Positions 12,601 through 27,600 of a DNA stretch of 64,000 bases are shown piece after piece (the first letter of the stretch is position 1; each line of letters begins with the position of its first letter). This DNA is from Blastobasis lacticolella (taxonomy: Eukaryota > Arthropoda > Insecta > Lepidoptera > Blastobasidae): the NCBI GenBank assembly GCA_905147135.1, contig LR990049.1, forward strand, positions 15,517,428 to 15,581,427, in the 5' to 3' direction. The notes under the pieces are model-generated. The model saw only the letters and a program-made list of their open reading frames with translations, had not been told where the DNA came from and ran no database searches. The translations under genes and the position numbers were made by a program.

Positions 12601-15600
12601 GAATCTGGAATTAACATAAAGCATTTAGTTTATAAGAAGACGCAGAGAGTAGGCCTCCCACTTGGTGGACTGACGATCTGGTTAAATATGCCTTTGTGGA
12701 GATGTCTGGAGGAGGCCTATGCCCAGCAGTGGGCGTGGTCCGGCTATAATGATGATTATTTAGTTAATACGCGCAGAATGTGCCATGTTACTATTATTTA
12801 GAAATCTACTCGCGGACAGTACATGGCGGGTGGTTTCTAATCCATTGCGGGTTTAGTACACGGCTCGCACGAATATGGTCGAAAATGCCAGATATGGATG
12901 AGAAACGCGTCGTTGAGCGGTGAGCCACAGAGGAAGCAAACCGGTTTTTTTGAACAAAAGTAAATATTTTCTTTCAGAAACCAAAGAAGTTAGCAGGGCC
13001 AAGGAAAAGGCTTATGTCCAAGTAAAACTCTATGTCCTATATCTTTGGTCCAAACTCTAGAAATAACGTCATATGTCATCATCTTCTGTAATGCATAATT
13101 ACAAAAAATAAATAAAAATTATCAGTAAACATTACAAGAAATATCTTTGAAGAAACCCCAAAATAAGACCGGCAACAATTTCTGACTGTGTCGTTTACTA
13201 TTGCCCCCTATTCTAGTTTTATGTTTATGAAGTCTGGATGCCTATAGCGACATTACCAAAGACCGCCTGATACAGTGGCAACAACATTGCCATTATGACC
13301 TCTCTAGTAAAGCAAGTAGTGGACAAAGGATTACCAACCGACTTTGATCCATTAAAGAAATTATTCAAAGAATATTCAAAGGTTAGTAACCCGGGAAGCA
13401 CTGGCAACACCTTATCAATGCCGGGTGCTTTAAAGTGGTTTTCAAAGGCAGGTCTGATAGACGGCAAGGCGCTAAGTAACATGGATGTTACTAACATATT
13501 TCAGTCATTCAAATTGACTTCCATCGACTTTTCCACTTTTCAACAATTAATTACTGAAGTGAGTAGATCGAAGAACCTGGACCTCCACCAAGTAATTACC
13601 AAACTTGCCGGCGCTGCTTCACCAGGTGGCATGCTACCGAACTGTTGCTGCCTCTCCTAGACAGTCAAACAAAGGATTTGAATGAAGTCTATAGTCTACC
13701 ACGAAAGCCGGCCCCGCATGTGTTCCTCTTAGATTGCCTATGTATGTCCGCTGCTTCTCTAAGCAATAAAAAAGATGAAACAGATGTAAGCCTTACTTGT
13801 CCCGGAGAAGCAGATTATCAACGGTTCCAGCGAAGAGCAAAACACAGGACAGGTAGACGGTTGACGTAGTGAGAATGGCGCAAATAGTTCCAATGGGTAT
13901 GCTCTTTTGAGCATCGGCCAAGTCACCAGATCTATTCGAACCGGCCATGATGCCTGAAATAATATTAAATTAGATGAAAATCGTGCATATCTAAACAAAT
14001 TAACTGGCGTATTGGCATATTAGGGTGTTACCCGTCACTGAAGGGAAGAATATTCCGATTAGTATAGTGAACGTCGTTGTCAGATCCGCGGTAACTTGGT
14101 TGTAAGTAGGCCGCTCCATCTGTTCTATGTCTTCTGGCTCCTTGCCGTATGCTATGTACTCTCCAAATTGAAGGAAGGAATCTTGCAAATTGTCGAAGAA
14201 GACACCATTCGCGAGACCCTGTTGGTGCAATCGATGTTTTGTGAATACTAAGCAACAAATACTTTGTGTACACTTTTAACGTTTGACATAAATATTTCAC
14301 AAATAAATTATGTATATTGTAATATATTTTTAATTTGTGCCCACGCAGAAAAGGTGTATCCTTTACCTTTATTCCTTGAACAATGGAAACGTTATGTTTG
14401 TCGTAATAGGGATCGCACGTCTTGTTGTTAGTGGTTGCGTTGACGCAAAATATTTGCTCCAGTGGACCTCCCATTGTTTTTGTACAATTTTCGATATGTA
14501 TATCTTTGAGGAGTCGGTTGCCCAGTACGCACATTCTGAAAATAAAATGAATATTTAACTTATTGCAGGTTGGGTTTATAAAGCTTAATTTTTTACCGTT
14601 TCAAAGAAGTGGTTATTTCAAGAAGTGGAAGTGGTCATTTTTAATTGGTTAAAATTGAGTGAAATAAATATGTCCGTATAGTTAGCAGCGTCATCATTGA
14701 ATTTCATGACTTTGATAATGTCAAAAAATAGTGCTGTAAATTTTGACAAATAAAAATATATTTGAGTTAGTTACTGATGTTACTAACTTGACGTCTAGTT
14801 AGCAGCCTCACTAAGTAATACTATTAATAGTAACTAAGAGCTTGTATTGAAAGACTAATATTGAAAGTTTGCATGTACGGAGCACTATTTGGGCACTATT
14901 TTTTGGTATATAAACCATATTGATCTAAACAGTATTTCCCAGTGGGCTTACTCAAATATATTTTTAAATACTATGTATGTGAAATTTCCTGTTCCAGGTC
15001 ACTATTTAGAGCATTATTTTTTTACATAATCAAAACCATGAAACTCGATGATAAGGTTAACTAAAGGGACATAAATTAACAGGGGCTTTTTAAAAATAGA
15101 AATGTAGTAGCAGGTGTACAAAATATGCAGTTCAATACCAAACACAATTGATTCACTTACTGCAGTTTGTCGTTTCCGTTCCAATTGACGAATATGCCGA
15201 CATAGACGGCCGTGATGGAGAGAATGACGCAGGCGAGGGCCACGGTCGCGAACTTGTTCACGAACTTGACACCCAGGAAGACGACCATCCCCATAATCAG
15301 CAGCAATCCGGTGCCGTACACTCTGAAGTTGTTATACATCGCCTCTGGATCCTTGGTGAAATCCCCGAATATTGACATCCACGGAGCCATGTACGTCTAA
15401 AAGCAGAGAATAAACGCAAAAATGTTGAAGGAAACTTGTTTATTGACCTTAATAAGGGCGAGAACGTTTGTGTTTGATAAAATATCTGTATTGTGGTCAC
15501 GAGCGGAGTTAACAATTACTTTTGTACTTGGGCGGGAAGTTAGTGGAGGACTCGTATTCCATACGCAATTTGGGACTATTCCTGAGGCGATGCCGTTCGA

Positions 15601-18600
15601 CGTTCCGGTAATTGTATTAAGCTACTAGCTTTTTTGCCCGCGACTTCGTCCTCGTAAAATCGGTTTCTATGTTCTCGTGGGAACTACAAAAAAACTATAG
15701 CCGTTATTACTTGCGGATAATGTAGCTTCTCTAGATGAAAGAATTGTTAAAATAGGTTTAATAGTTTTTGAGTTTATCCTTTACAAACAAATAAACAATC
15801 AAAATAAATATTTGTATGTAAGTCTCCATAAACAGTATATTTTGAACTAATACTTTGTGGGCATTATATTCAATTCAGCAGTTTTTTTTTTATACCACTA
15901 AGGTGGCAAACAAGCTTGCGGCCTGCCTGATGGTAAGCAGTCACCGCAGCCTATGGACGTTTGCAATACCAGGGGCATCACCCACGCGTTGCACGGCTTT
16001 ATTATTGTTATTTATAACTCCTGAATTGAATATAATGTAAACCTTGCCTCAAATAAATTTTCCATAGATGTCACTATTGTAAGCAAATAACTACCAAATC
16101 CCCAACAATTATTAATGTGTAACATCTTTCCTCTCGCTTTCCTGCAATCTGTGGTAGCGATTTCGTGAAATGGGACGGAAGCCTTAGGCTAGATATCTTT
16201 TCGTCAAAGTATCCGTGGACGAAAACGAGTTATCGTAAACGCTAATGCTCACGGCAATTGTAGTGGCAGTCGGGTAACAACATCGATGATATAACCACAA
16301 AATAAAAAACGGCCCTCCCACAACGCTGTCGCTCACATTTCACACGTTGCCTAGCTGCCATGCAACTGCCACGAGCCTTGGCGTTCCCCAGAATGTTTAA
16401 TGAACTAGTCCGTTCGGATATGAAACTGTCTACTAAACCTAGCCATCTGTTCGTAAAACGAAACGTCTTCGGCGGGGATTAGTGGGGTCTACTGGTAAAA
16501 GTCTACGTAAATAAGTAAAGTTACTGGCCGATGGGGCAGTAAAGTTCTCGAGTGGCGACCACGTACCGGAAGACGCAGCGTGGGAGGTCTCCCACAAGGT
16601 GCACCGATGACCCGGTAAATATTGCAGGTACCAGCTGGATGCGGAAGGCACAGGACCGGCCTTTTTGTAGATCTCTGGTCTGTAGTGGGCGTCTTTCGGC
16701 TGATATGATGATGATGATGACTGGTAAAAGTACAAACCAAAACACACGTACCAGAACGATCTCGACTGCGCCCACGATGTACATGGCGGCGGCCAGGGTG
16801 GTGCCCGTGTAGAAGAGCATGCCCACCGCGCCCCCGCACTCGGGGCCCAGGGACCGACCGATCATGAAGTACGAGCCCCCCGCCGGCACCACCCCGTTGG
16901 TTGCGATCGCCGACATCGATATCGCCGTGAGCATCGTCTGTGGACAAGGTGGAGCCAGTTATTAGCCCGTCTGGTTAGGATTAAGGACAATAGAGCGAAG
17001 CTGGAACACGGTAAATTAAGCTAACGGCTTAATAGTCCAAAAAATGTTGTATAACCCATGACCCGGTTTATATATACTCAAATATTTTGACTACTAAACA
17101 GATTTCAACGAAACACAGCTAAGAACGATCTCGATTAAACGGGTTTTTAAATACAGAAAACCGCAACGAAATCGGTTTGTACGTTCGGGAGCTACGGTGC
17201 CACAGACAGACACACACGTCAAAATAACATCCCACTTATTCCATCGAGATTTAACAATGAATATGAACAAAGTAGTGTAGTTCTCTTTCTGCGCTTATTA
17301 AAGGATTTAATGCCGGCGGATTTGCAATGATATTATTCATTGAAATACACAACAGAAAGCGCTGCTGACCATTTTCTGGTATACAGAGGTTTTGATAGGT
17401 CTGCCCGACGATACTAAGTCGAAAAGGTTGGTTCTATATTCTATTCTGCCGGACGCCGCACGGCTCCAGAATAACTCAAATTCTGGACAAGCTAGTGGGC
17501 GATATATCATGGACGTTTCCACGCTCCCAAAGGACGCGGGGCCATGGAAAAATATGTTTAGCAGTAAATAACTCCGGCTGACAAGGCACTTTACGGTGTA
17601 GGTGTTTTTTCTAATTGCTGTGTGTGATCTCTAACAGTTATTTGACCGTTGTGAGTAATGTTCCTGTTTAGTGTAGGTACGTACCTAATCCTACTCTAAA
17701 CTCGAACATTATTCGGTATTCAGTAGGTATTTTCAGTAGCACGCCACTTTCTATTCCGATCTGCAATGTCTATTTCCTCGTATATCCATTTTGAGAAATG
17801 AGAATATATACAATGTTCATTTTTGTCCAATCACGCCAGTGTCAACGGTGCTCAGGCAACCTATCAGACTGCTATCCACATTAATAGACGGTCGGAGTAG
17901 CGCCTATTAATTTGGGTTAAATTGGATGTCATATGGGACCGTGTTACCGCGGATTGACGAATCAGATTAACTGAACGTCAACGGAAAGAGGACGAAATTG
18001 GTTTCGAATGATATAGTGTTTATAGACCAACGTAATTTAGTTGGTCTATAAACACTACACTTTATGATTTACCACTAAACTAAAGCAAGAAAAAAAGAAG
18101 GGAAAAAGTACTGTAACATTAAAAAAAGATAATACCTTCTAAAACCCCTATTCAAAGAGGCCACTTCGGGCCATCCCCGGCCCAAAAGTGCCCATTACAT
18201 TGCCACGTTGTATAGCAAGTGAAATACAGCCGACCCTTTGGACCAGGAGTGATCCTGAGCGTGAGTCTCCCCCCTTTCTCGTAGACGACGTCTAATATTA
18301 CGAGTACTTACGGTACAGCAGCAAATAAGGACGATCAGGAAGCCTTGTATAGCGCCGGCGGTGCCGACCACCCAGGTGAGACGGATGAATAGGATCACGC
18401 CGAAGATGTTCTGAATGCAGGGCAGGTAGACTCCGATGAGCGTGCCCATGCGCGCTGGGGGCGCGGGCTTGGGCGCGTCAGGGTCCGCCGCCGAGGCTGT
18501 CGGGATCGTGTTGGAGTAGTCCGCCAGGGAGCTGAGGAACGTCGCCGCTCGAGGACGGTCTTCCAGCTCTTCCTGCAGACAAGACAGAGTACATCAGTAA

Positions 18601-21600
18601 AGGAATATTACGGAGTTAAGCACTTCTAATGTGAAACTAGGTCAGACTTGTAATCCGTGACGGACAACGTGCCCTCCCAGTCGCGGCTTTCTGTGAGCAT
18701 GGCGTGTAGGTACTTCTATATTATAGACGCGGTAACGTTAAGTTAAACAACTTAAGTCGCTGACTTTAATACTTTTGAATACTTATGCTTTGCTGGTAAA
18801 TTTGCTGATTGTACAGTAACTTAAATTGATTGTTCTTTAGATTACATGTACTGTGTTCCTGTTTTTACCTCAAATACAATTATTTAAAATATTAATATAG
18901 GTACCTAAATTTCGATGTCTCACACGTGTGACCGTGAGACGAGTGACGACCACATTTTCATTAAGTAGTCGTATAATTGAATACATCCAAGTATATCATA
19001 ATTATCAATCATAATTTCAATCGTCCTTCTTCTCTTAATGACACTAGGCGAGATCAGTATACACCACATATCTCTCTCTTCCATTTAACTTTACCACTCG
19101 TCAACTTGTTCATTATTTCGGATTCGAACTCCAGTCCAACCATCTTTTCAATTCAATCATAATTTCAATAACAACAGAAAATGATAAATTCCTCAATCGA
19201 TTTATGGAATTAGATTCGTTATCGGAAATCGTATTATGAAAACAATTGGATTTCTTTCGTTCGGCCCTCAATCTTATCGGCGGAGTTCCTAGCGGACGCC
19301 GGGCGGTGCCGGGAATCGGGAGGCCAATCACGTAATGGCCATAAAATACATTTCCCAATTCCTGGTACTGGTTGGGCGCGACTCGGCTCATCTCACCGTT
19401 GCGTAATTTTCTAGTTCACTCACTGTTTCTAGTTCACTCACTTCAAGTCAATAGATTCAGACGACGGAGTTTGCTCAAGGTGACTTCGATAGCTATCTTT
19501 CGCTTTATCCGTGCCGGTGTTTTGTTAAACGACTTCGTATAAAGTACGCCTCGCTAAACCACCGCTGCGTCAACTTTACATATCTTTATTCAATTTCCTT
19601 ACGTCTCATGTGCAAACATTGGGGTATGTCGAGTTTCATCCGCATGGAATTCTCTATGCGCAGAGCTGGCGCAGAGCGAACGTTATGAAATGTGGGACAA
19701 ACAAATTGTGATTTATAGGCAGCCGCGCGTTGACTTTTTAATTTTGGATATGTAGACCGGTTCGAGTGAAGCGAGTTTTTCAGTGTTACATGGGAGGAGG
19801 ACGAAGCTCTGGTTCTTCTAGATCGCCTGTAACTTCTATAACATAAGAGTACTACACGCCTGAATAACTATGCCTAACGTTTGTTTTTGTATATATATGT
19901 TAAAATAGGTCATGAGCGAGATATAGAGGTAATACGCTTATTACACATTCCTAAATTCAGTCACTGAATTCAGAAACAAAAAGTGTAAGAGCAAATCAAG
20001 TTGCTCATAGAATAATGTCCATTTTTGTATCACGGTTTTTTGAAAAGCGGTGCGACGCGTGACTTAATATAAGTGATACAAAATTGGACCTTATTTTATG
20101 AGCAATACATTCCACTTTGATTTGCTCTCACGCTTTTTGTTTCTGAATTCAGTTACTGAATTTAGGAATGTGTAATAGGCGCATTAGTGATTGCGATGTG
20201 TATTTAACAGAATAACATATACTACCTACTTCAAAAGCTGATACAAATTCAACATTGGTAAAGGCCCCAATATCCCTTTGCCTACGTAAGGGATTACTAC
20301 TAACGTAATCCCTTACACACGTAAAGCTCACAGGTCTTATCCTAATTGGCATCTCTACGAACAAAAGTACACTATATTGTAGAACTAGTACGAGATATTT
20401 GTCGCGTAATAAATATCTCGTACTAGTTCCTCTAGATACATTTTCAGAAGTACTTTCTCGAAGAATAGGAGATTGTTGATGGGTGTACCAAGAATAAATC
20501 GCTCAGTAAGTGAATGCTGTAAGGCTAGGGAGAGACTTCGAGAGCTGTGGTATTTTATTCAGGCGCCATTTCCCCGGCTGTACGGAGCGCCACTCGGAAA
20601 TGCACTGGGATATTTACTGCGCATATGGGATTACTCGCGAGTCGCTGTACACGCGAAAACGAGTTTGGGTATTAGGTATGTGCGTTTAGGTGGCTATAGA
20701 CGTGTAGATATGTGGATCTAGATGTGATAGAGACGTCTATGTTGCGTTAACTTTTATTGGTATTAGTAGGACTGGACAACGTAGAAACGAACGAAGGAGA
20801 AAGAGGAATTTGTGTGAAATATCAAATTTATGCCAAAGAAATTTTATTGAATTAGTCAAATGTAAGCTAAGCCCATTTCCCCTAAAAATATAAAATAGAT
20901 TTAACCTTTTACAGTTACGCTATAAGAACCAACCATTATCTACAATATTAAACAAGGCTCAATCAATCTCGTACGAAAGTACCTACAAAGAATGTTATTC
21001 ATTACAACACAACAGCGTGTACAATATTTTCATAACTTGGAAACAGATTAACTTTTTCGGAGCTAGAATACTTGGATGATTGCTTCAAGTTGACATGTCA
21101 TTAGCGGGATTTGGGAGCCAAGGGCGGAAGGAGCGCGGGGGCGCGGGGGCGGAGCGGCGCGCGGGCGCCGGCCTAGTCGCCAAACTTGTCACCTAATCAA
21201 CTCATTTGTCACATGAACCTACTGATTTTTTCAAACATCTCACACACAAAAAATAAATTGGATCGGCCAGCGAAAAATAACGAGCAATTTCCTACCGCCG
21301 CCGCTTCGATTCTCTCATTCTTCTCTGTAATCAAAACTTTTGTGCGAACCAATATTGCGTGAGTAGCATTTAAAAGCCAGCAATTGTCTAAGCATAAATT
21401 GCGCTGCGCAATAAAATAAAAGGATAGTCCGCAGTGTAATGCCAATTTATCACGGGAGCTTTTTCCTATTTGTTTTCATTTGTCCCGCAGCCATTATTCG
21501 GCACTTTATTTGAAATCCGGACTCCGCCGTGTCGGAGCGTACGCGTAATGAAGTCCTTTGTTCGTTTCGTGTCGAATGTGTTTCGCTTTGATTCCTGGGA

Positions 21601-24600
21601 TCGGGAGAGTACAAGCCCGTGTCTGGCGGATAAGCCTGATTGGTTTCGTCGATGACCAGGTGTTGTGCCATGACATGCTTCTAGCGCAGAAACCGTTCGG
21701 GTGACATGGATTCAGTTGGAATTGTTCCAAATATAAGTGGAATGAGATAAGTGTTGGCGCGCGGGTGGCCGTTATGTTTGATACGGGGTTTTACTATAAG
21801 CGAGATCGGTTCAGTTCAACAACGCGGAGGGTCCCAGTTGAGTGTGGAAGTCGAATAAAATTGGTGAGTATTGGATATCTGCGATCAGCGAGCGACTTGA
21901 CCCGGTTAGCTGCGCTCGCCGCCAGACGACCTTCTCGACAGCCGGCCTCGCTGGAGGGTGCTCCAGTCCCCTGTTCAAGGTTCTTCCGACGCTTCGATTT
22001 TACAACGTCTCTATTGAATTCGAAACAGCGTTATTATCAAAGTAATTCTCCGGGGAACACTCCTAACGATATTTATGAGCGACGAGTGCTCTGGCGCTCA
22101 AGAGAAGTCGAGAAACTTGTGCCGGCACAAGAACAAAAGTAATTGAAGTTTTTAGCTTTCTATTGCGGACCGTATTTTTATCTCCGGTAAGCATTCTTGT
22201 TTTAAAGCGGTATGGAATTATTATATGAATTCTGTGAGCAGATGGTGGAATGGCCTTTCCAGTGACAACTCACCGATCTTGCCTGTTGCGAAATACCTAA
22301 GTTACTTATCACTCGGAAAGTCATATCACAGACAAACTCTGGTACTGGTATGATAACTATGGTAAAAATGTTGTCTATTTTGGTCTAAGTGGATGGCCAC
22401 TTGCGAAATGGACAGGCGGACCTTGGAATGATCGCACGGGGCCGATGGATGCTAGAAGCACAAAGTCGATCGCTGTGGAAATCGTGCGGAGAGGCTGTTC
22501 AGCACTGTAGTTCAGTTATTTCCAAATATTATTACGCTTACGTTTTTAGTAAAATAACTAATTTATTGTCTTAAAATCTTTTTTGTTTTCTCTTCGCAAT
22601 GGTAAAATAAGGGCATAGTAAATTTAATTTTCACATTTATTTCACTGCGTATATTACACCACAGTAAAGATACAACAGTGCGCTAACTAATTTTAGATAA
22701 ATATTAAAATATAACTATTATATTATATTTTGAACTAGATCGTCAAAGAATATATGATGTACCTACGTAACCTTAAAACGGTTAGCTGTAGGTAATCTAA
22801 TGTATTATATATTTCTTTGTTATATAGTTCTAAGGTATTTAACGCAATAAACAGTTTGCATACATATCTAACCCACCTATAACATGAACACATGTATAAT
22901 GGGGGTAACAAGGCCTGTTTCCGGCCGCGTCATGCGGGGCTTCCCAGAAGGCGGCCTTGGCCTCCGCTGCTTCCGGCCCAGAGCTGCTGCTATCAAACTA
23001 ATATCCGCCGTCAGCTCCAGCTTGCCCCGACTTGGTAGGGTTGGCTCATTTTTAATTCTACCTTCAGAATAAACTATTGTTACAGGATAAAGTTCGGGCG
23101 ACCCGAAGATTTGAAGTTCCTCTCGAGCGATGCTCTCAATTACCTAACAGAATGTAATCCTATGTTTTTTTTTTCTGTATTTTATGCTGCTGCTACGATA
23201 AATAACAGAATAAACTAAAGGCAATAAGAAGAAAAACAGTTGACTGTACGTCGGGACCGTCAAAAACGGATTTTCTACATTTATTTAATTTGCTCGTACC
23301 GATGTACGTCGATACTCGTACCTACACATCGTCACGTGTCGTCGCTCCCGTAAGGCGTAGGGGTTGGTAGAGACTACATTGTTCCACTTTCTACGATACA
23401 TTTGAATATCCTATTTTTCACTTTTTTGTGTTTCACAGATAACCACAATGTCAATTACTATTTCTGTTATTGATAAATTGGTGGTGAACAGATTATTTAC
23501 ATGCATAGTATTTCAAGTATAAATATAGTTCCTCAGTGACCAGCCATCGGCATACAAATTAATAGTTGATGAAAACACTTTTTTATTGAGAAATAATAAA
23601 ATTTAAATATGTTATATATCTGAACATAAAAAATAATGTGAATAGAAGTCACCGAATAATTAATACTGATCTCAATGTTAATTAAATATACCAATGTCAT
23701 ATCTGTTAATATATAATTAATAAAACAATCGACAATTGAGAGTGTCAATAATAAAATAATTCATTAATCAATGTCAAAGTAGTTAAAAACCGGAAATGGA
23801 TATACATAATAAATCATCAGCGGCCTTAGATAAGAGATGGCGTTAATCTACAATCGTTTGTGGTAGAAAAAATGTATGGTATTTGACATAAGCTAACGTT
23901 ATCTGAACTAAGCTGTTTGTGGTAGAAATTCTTGCTCCATAGACAATTCACGTACTTTCGGTGTACAAAGGAGGCGGATTGGCGGATGATCCTACACCAT
24001 CAGAGTCAATGTAGATATTGGTAGAAATAGTCGAACTTCGAGCTGTCAATTTTCTACCATACACGCATCACGCAAGCGGAGCTGTCAAAGATGGCTAGAC
24101 CAGCAGTAATAATAATCTTGGCGTCAATATTAGAGATGTTATGGATACGTAATTTCGGATCTAATATTATACCAGTTTCGGATATGGTTACGGATATTAG
24201 AGTTTTAAAGGAATTGTAAAATTCAATAAATGTTTTGACTTTATTTGTAGGTTGTCATTTGGTGCTAGGAACAGTTATATAAGTAATTATTATAGCTACC
24301 TTTTTACAATATTATGTACTTAAATGGTAAACAAAAACTTGCAATAACATTTTATATTTAGTCTCCGCCCCGATCCGATATTTACGAAACTTTTATATCG
24401 GATTCAGTTATGGTTACGGATATATTTTTATTTTGTCTATCCAAAAGTTTCGATTACTGTTACTGAGCTCCATAAAATCCACTTTAACCATGATCCAGGA
24501 TTCGGCAGGATTTTCGTGATAACACCTTGAGATCTTAAGTAAAAACAGCCAAAGTAGGATGATAACAAATAATATATAGATGAAAATGAAACAAACAACA

Positions 24601-27600
24601 AAGATAAAGAACTACGAACACTTAGTTACTGACAGAGTAGATTACGCAAGACTTTATTTTGCACCATCCAATACTAGAGCGCAAGTTAATTTAGTTGTTT
24701 GTCTGTTCATGGCACTACAAAAAACAGACTCCACTGTTGTAACTTCGCTTGCGAAAGTGCTCATTCACTGAAATAAATACGCTTAAAATTTTAAAGCTTT
24801 TAAGAATTCGTTTTGTAAAGAGGCTGAAATAAAACCCCTTGACAGAATAGGGTGAATTTTATATTACACAATGTTTTATTGTTACTGTTTCTCCAAAAGG
24901 ATCTTTACGTGTTATGATCCGACTTTAGATGACAGCCCTCTTCTTCTCAGAAGTCTGTCTTCTTAGGAGATCTTAAAAGAGCAAATATACTTCACAGGAT
25001 TCTGTAAGGCCTTATTCCTAGTGAGGCTTTAGCAGTATAGGTATCACTAATTTAAAATATCTGCTGAGTCTTTCAGTCAAATAAAATCTCTTGGGCAGAA
25101 TTCAATACCTACCCACCTACCTACCTACACACCTGCAACGTCGCGTCTACTTAATTCGACATTTTGTCATATCGCAGTTATTTCGTCTCGCAGTTTCATT
25201 TTATAATACCTAGAGGGAGGCAGACGAGCTCGCAAGCATTAAATTAAACAAGGTTAAATGAAAAATAGTTTTTCATAGCAAGCTTTTATCGCGCGTTCTC
25301 TATGATCAGTCAGGATATTTGTCAAGATTAATCAAACGAACTCAAACTCGATGGGTTTACCATGCGTAGTTTAAGAGTTCCTACGGCCACCTTCGGTCTC
25401 CATTATCACATCAGCTCGATGGATCACAACATTGCATTGTCACCGAACTTACATAAGTGTGCAAAATTTCACCTAAATCGGAAACCGGGAAATGGGTAAA
25501 ATTTGTCTTGCAAGATTTTATTACGTACTGACATGGGGACATGTGAAACTAAATAAAAGCTTGTAAAAAGAAGCGTTTTATGTTGGGTGTTTTAAGTTAC
25601 ATAAAAATAATAGTTTTTACGAGATTGACTAAACAATTAATAGTTTACTTTCCTCGACGCTCTACTGGTAATTTTAAGGCTTCATGTTACCAACGCATTA
25701 GTTTTAAGTTGTAATGTTGTACGAAAGTATTAATAAATAAATAACGCACGTCGTATCAGTAAATTACTGACGACCTGACGCGACTTCACATGGGTGCGAT
25801 ATTGCTTAAACGATCAAAACTTTCCAAGTGGAATGCCTTATTCATTCCTGGAAACCGCCAGTAGTTCATGTGTAAATCACGAACAAGCAGTTGGATAGCC
25901 GTCCGGAAGGATAAAGACGATAGTCCATCTGCCTGTTTATATTTTCTCGACCAAGATGCGGTATCATCGTACGGTCTGATTTACTCTGAATTAAATACAG
26001 AAGAATCAAATATGAAATGGCCTTTATCCAAGCAAATACCGACTGCGATGAAAAGTTGTTACCGAAGTCGCGGGCACAAGTAGCTATGATCAGTCCAAAC
26101 TGACTTGTCGTATTTGGTAAACAAACAATACCTAAAATTACGACTTGCCGTATCAATCACGCTACGTTAACTTTATATAGATGTCTTGAATTATATAAGA
26201 AATACATAGAATCAGAATTTCAACAAATACTGCTGCAAAATTATCCATAAAGACAAGTGTAGTCTGGAAAAATTGTAGGTAGGTACATGTATGAAAGCAT
26301 ACGTTATTGACTGTCACTGAAGGCATTAATCAGTGCACAACGCTAACAAAGCGCCATACGCTTCTCCAAAGTAGGTACCTGTCTACTACACCAGTCAACA
26401 AATTGCCAAGCACACTCAAGACTGTAAACAAGTGGAGTTAATTAAAGCGCCAGAACTGGCGTTGCTTAATTAACAGCCTAATTCAATATAGTTTTAACTT
26501 GGGTAAGTTGGTAGCTATTGTATCGGAGGGCCGTTCGGTTGGCCATTGTTGTCAGGTGTCTCAGGTTGGTACTTAATGTGCCTACTTTAGTATATTTTAA
26601 GGACGAAAGGTGAGTAGTTCATCGACAAGTTAGTTATGGCAAAGCATTTAATGCATACAGTTCTTGAGTCATGGCTAACAATTGTGGAGTTCTAGAAGGA
26701 TTTCTCACCACTAGTAGGTATACGATGGTTTTTTTAAAGTGTGCTTTTGATGTTCTAAAATGTAATTTAGTCGGCACACCAATCCCAGCATACAATATAA
26801 TAGACTAGTTAAATTAATTACTACAAAGTTATTTATCAGCTATTTATACTTGTATAGGAGGAGCTACACAACAAATTGAGTACATACTCAAGTTAGATAC
26901 AACACTTTTGGGAAATAAAATTCAGCGCTAGGTAAAAGCCGAGCTACCCTGTTACGCAAGAACAGACCGCAACGCAGATGCTCTCTGAATAATATACAAG
27001 ATTGTGCTAAGTTAAAAGTACCGCTAAAAGCGGAGTTACTTAGGCCAATACACAAAAGATAATCCACGTGTATTTTTTATGTTATGTATTTGTTGCCGAG
27101 TAACAGACAAAACCAATTGTTCATCTTTTACGATAATGTAGGGGAGCCTAAGCTGCTATTTTGAACGCCTACGTCGATTCAACTTTATTTTTTTATGTAT
27201 TTACATGCTTTTTCAGGACTGTTTGTTTCTTTGGTAAATTTTATTGAAGACAAATTAACCTTTTGGGTTTAACAAACTTTAGTTTGTTTAAAGTGCGTTT
27301 CCATGGGAAAAGCATTGTAATTTTTTTTCATATCTTCAATTGTTCGACATAATAACTAAAATTTTTTGACATAAAATGTTTGGTAAAGTCTCGTATGACC
27401 AACAAAATCGCTTATCTTTTTGTGTGTCCTGTGTTATTATTAATGTGTTCTGCAAAATAAATGTCTTTTCGTTTTCTCTTATAATTTTTAACCAACAGCG
27501 CGAGAGCTTGCTCGAGGCAACACAGCCAGCTATTTGGGCACCATTCCGGGGGGCAGCGGTGTGGACGACTTTTTTCATTTTTATAAATAGGTATATTTTT

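Larger units (their letters stand above)
18573..21000. other. Large KCC intron, part 1 (18573-21000)
   Basis: No host exon recognised. Holds the foldback element at 19930-20186 and two hairpins (20286-20316 and 20382-20429). The rest is mixed intronic sequence. Confidence 0.5.

Noticed and set aside
22884..23072. GC-rich ORF as a missing KCC or other exon
   Set aside because: Open on both strands, no family resemblance and no convincing splice sites; left as unclassified intronic sequence.
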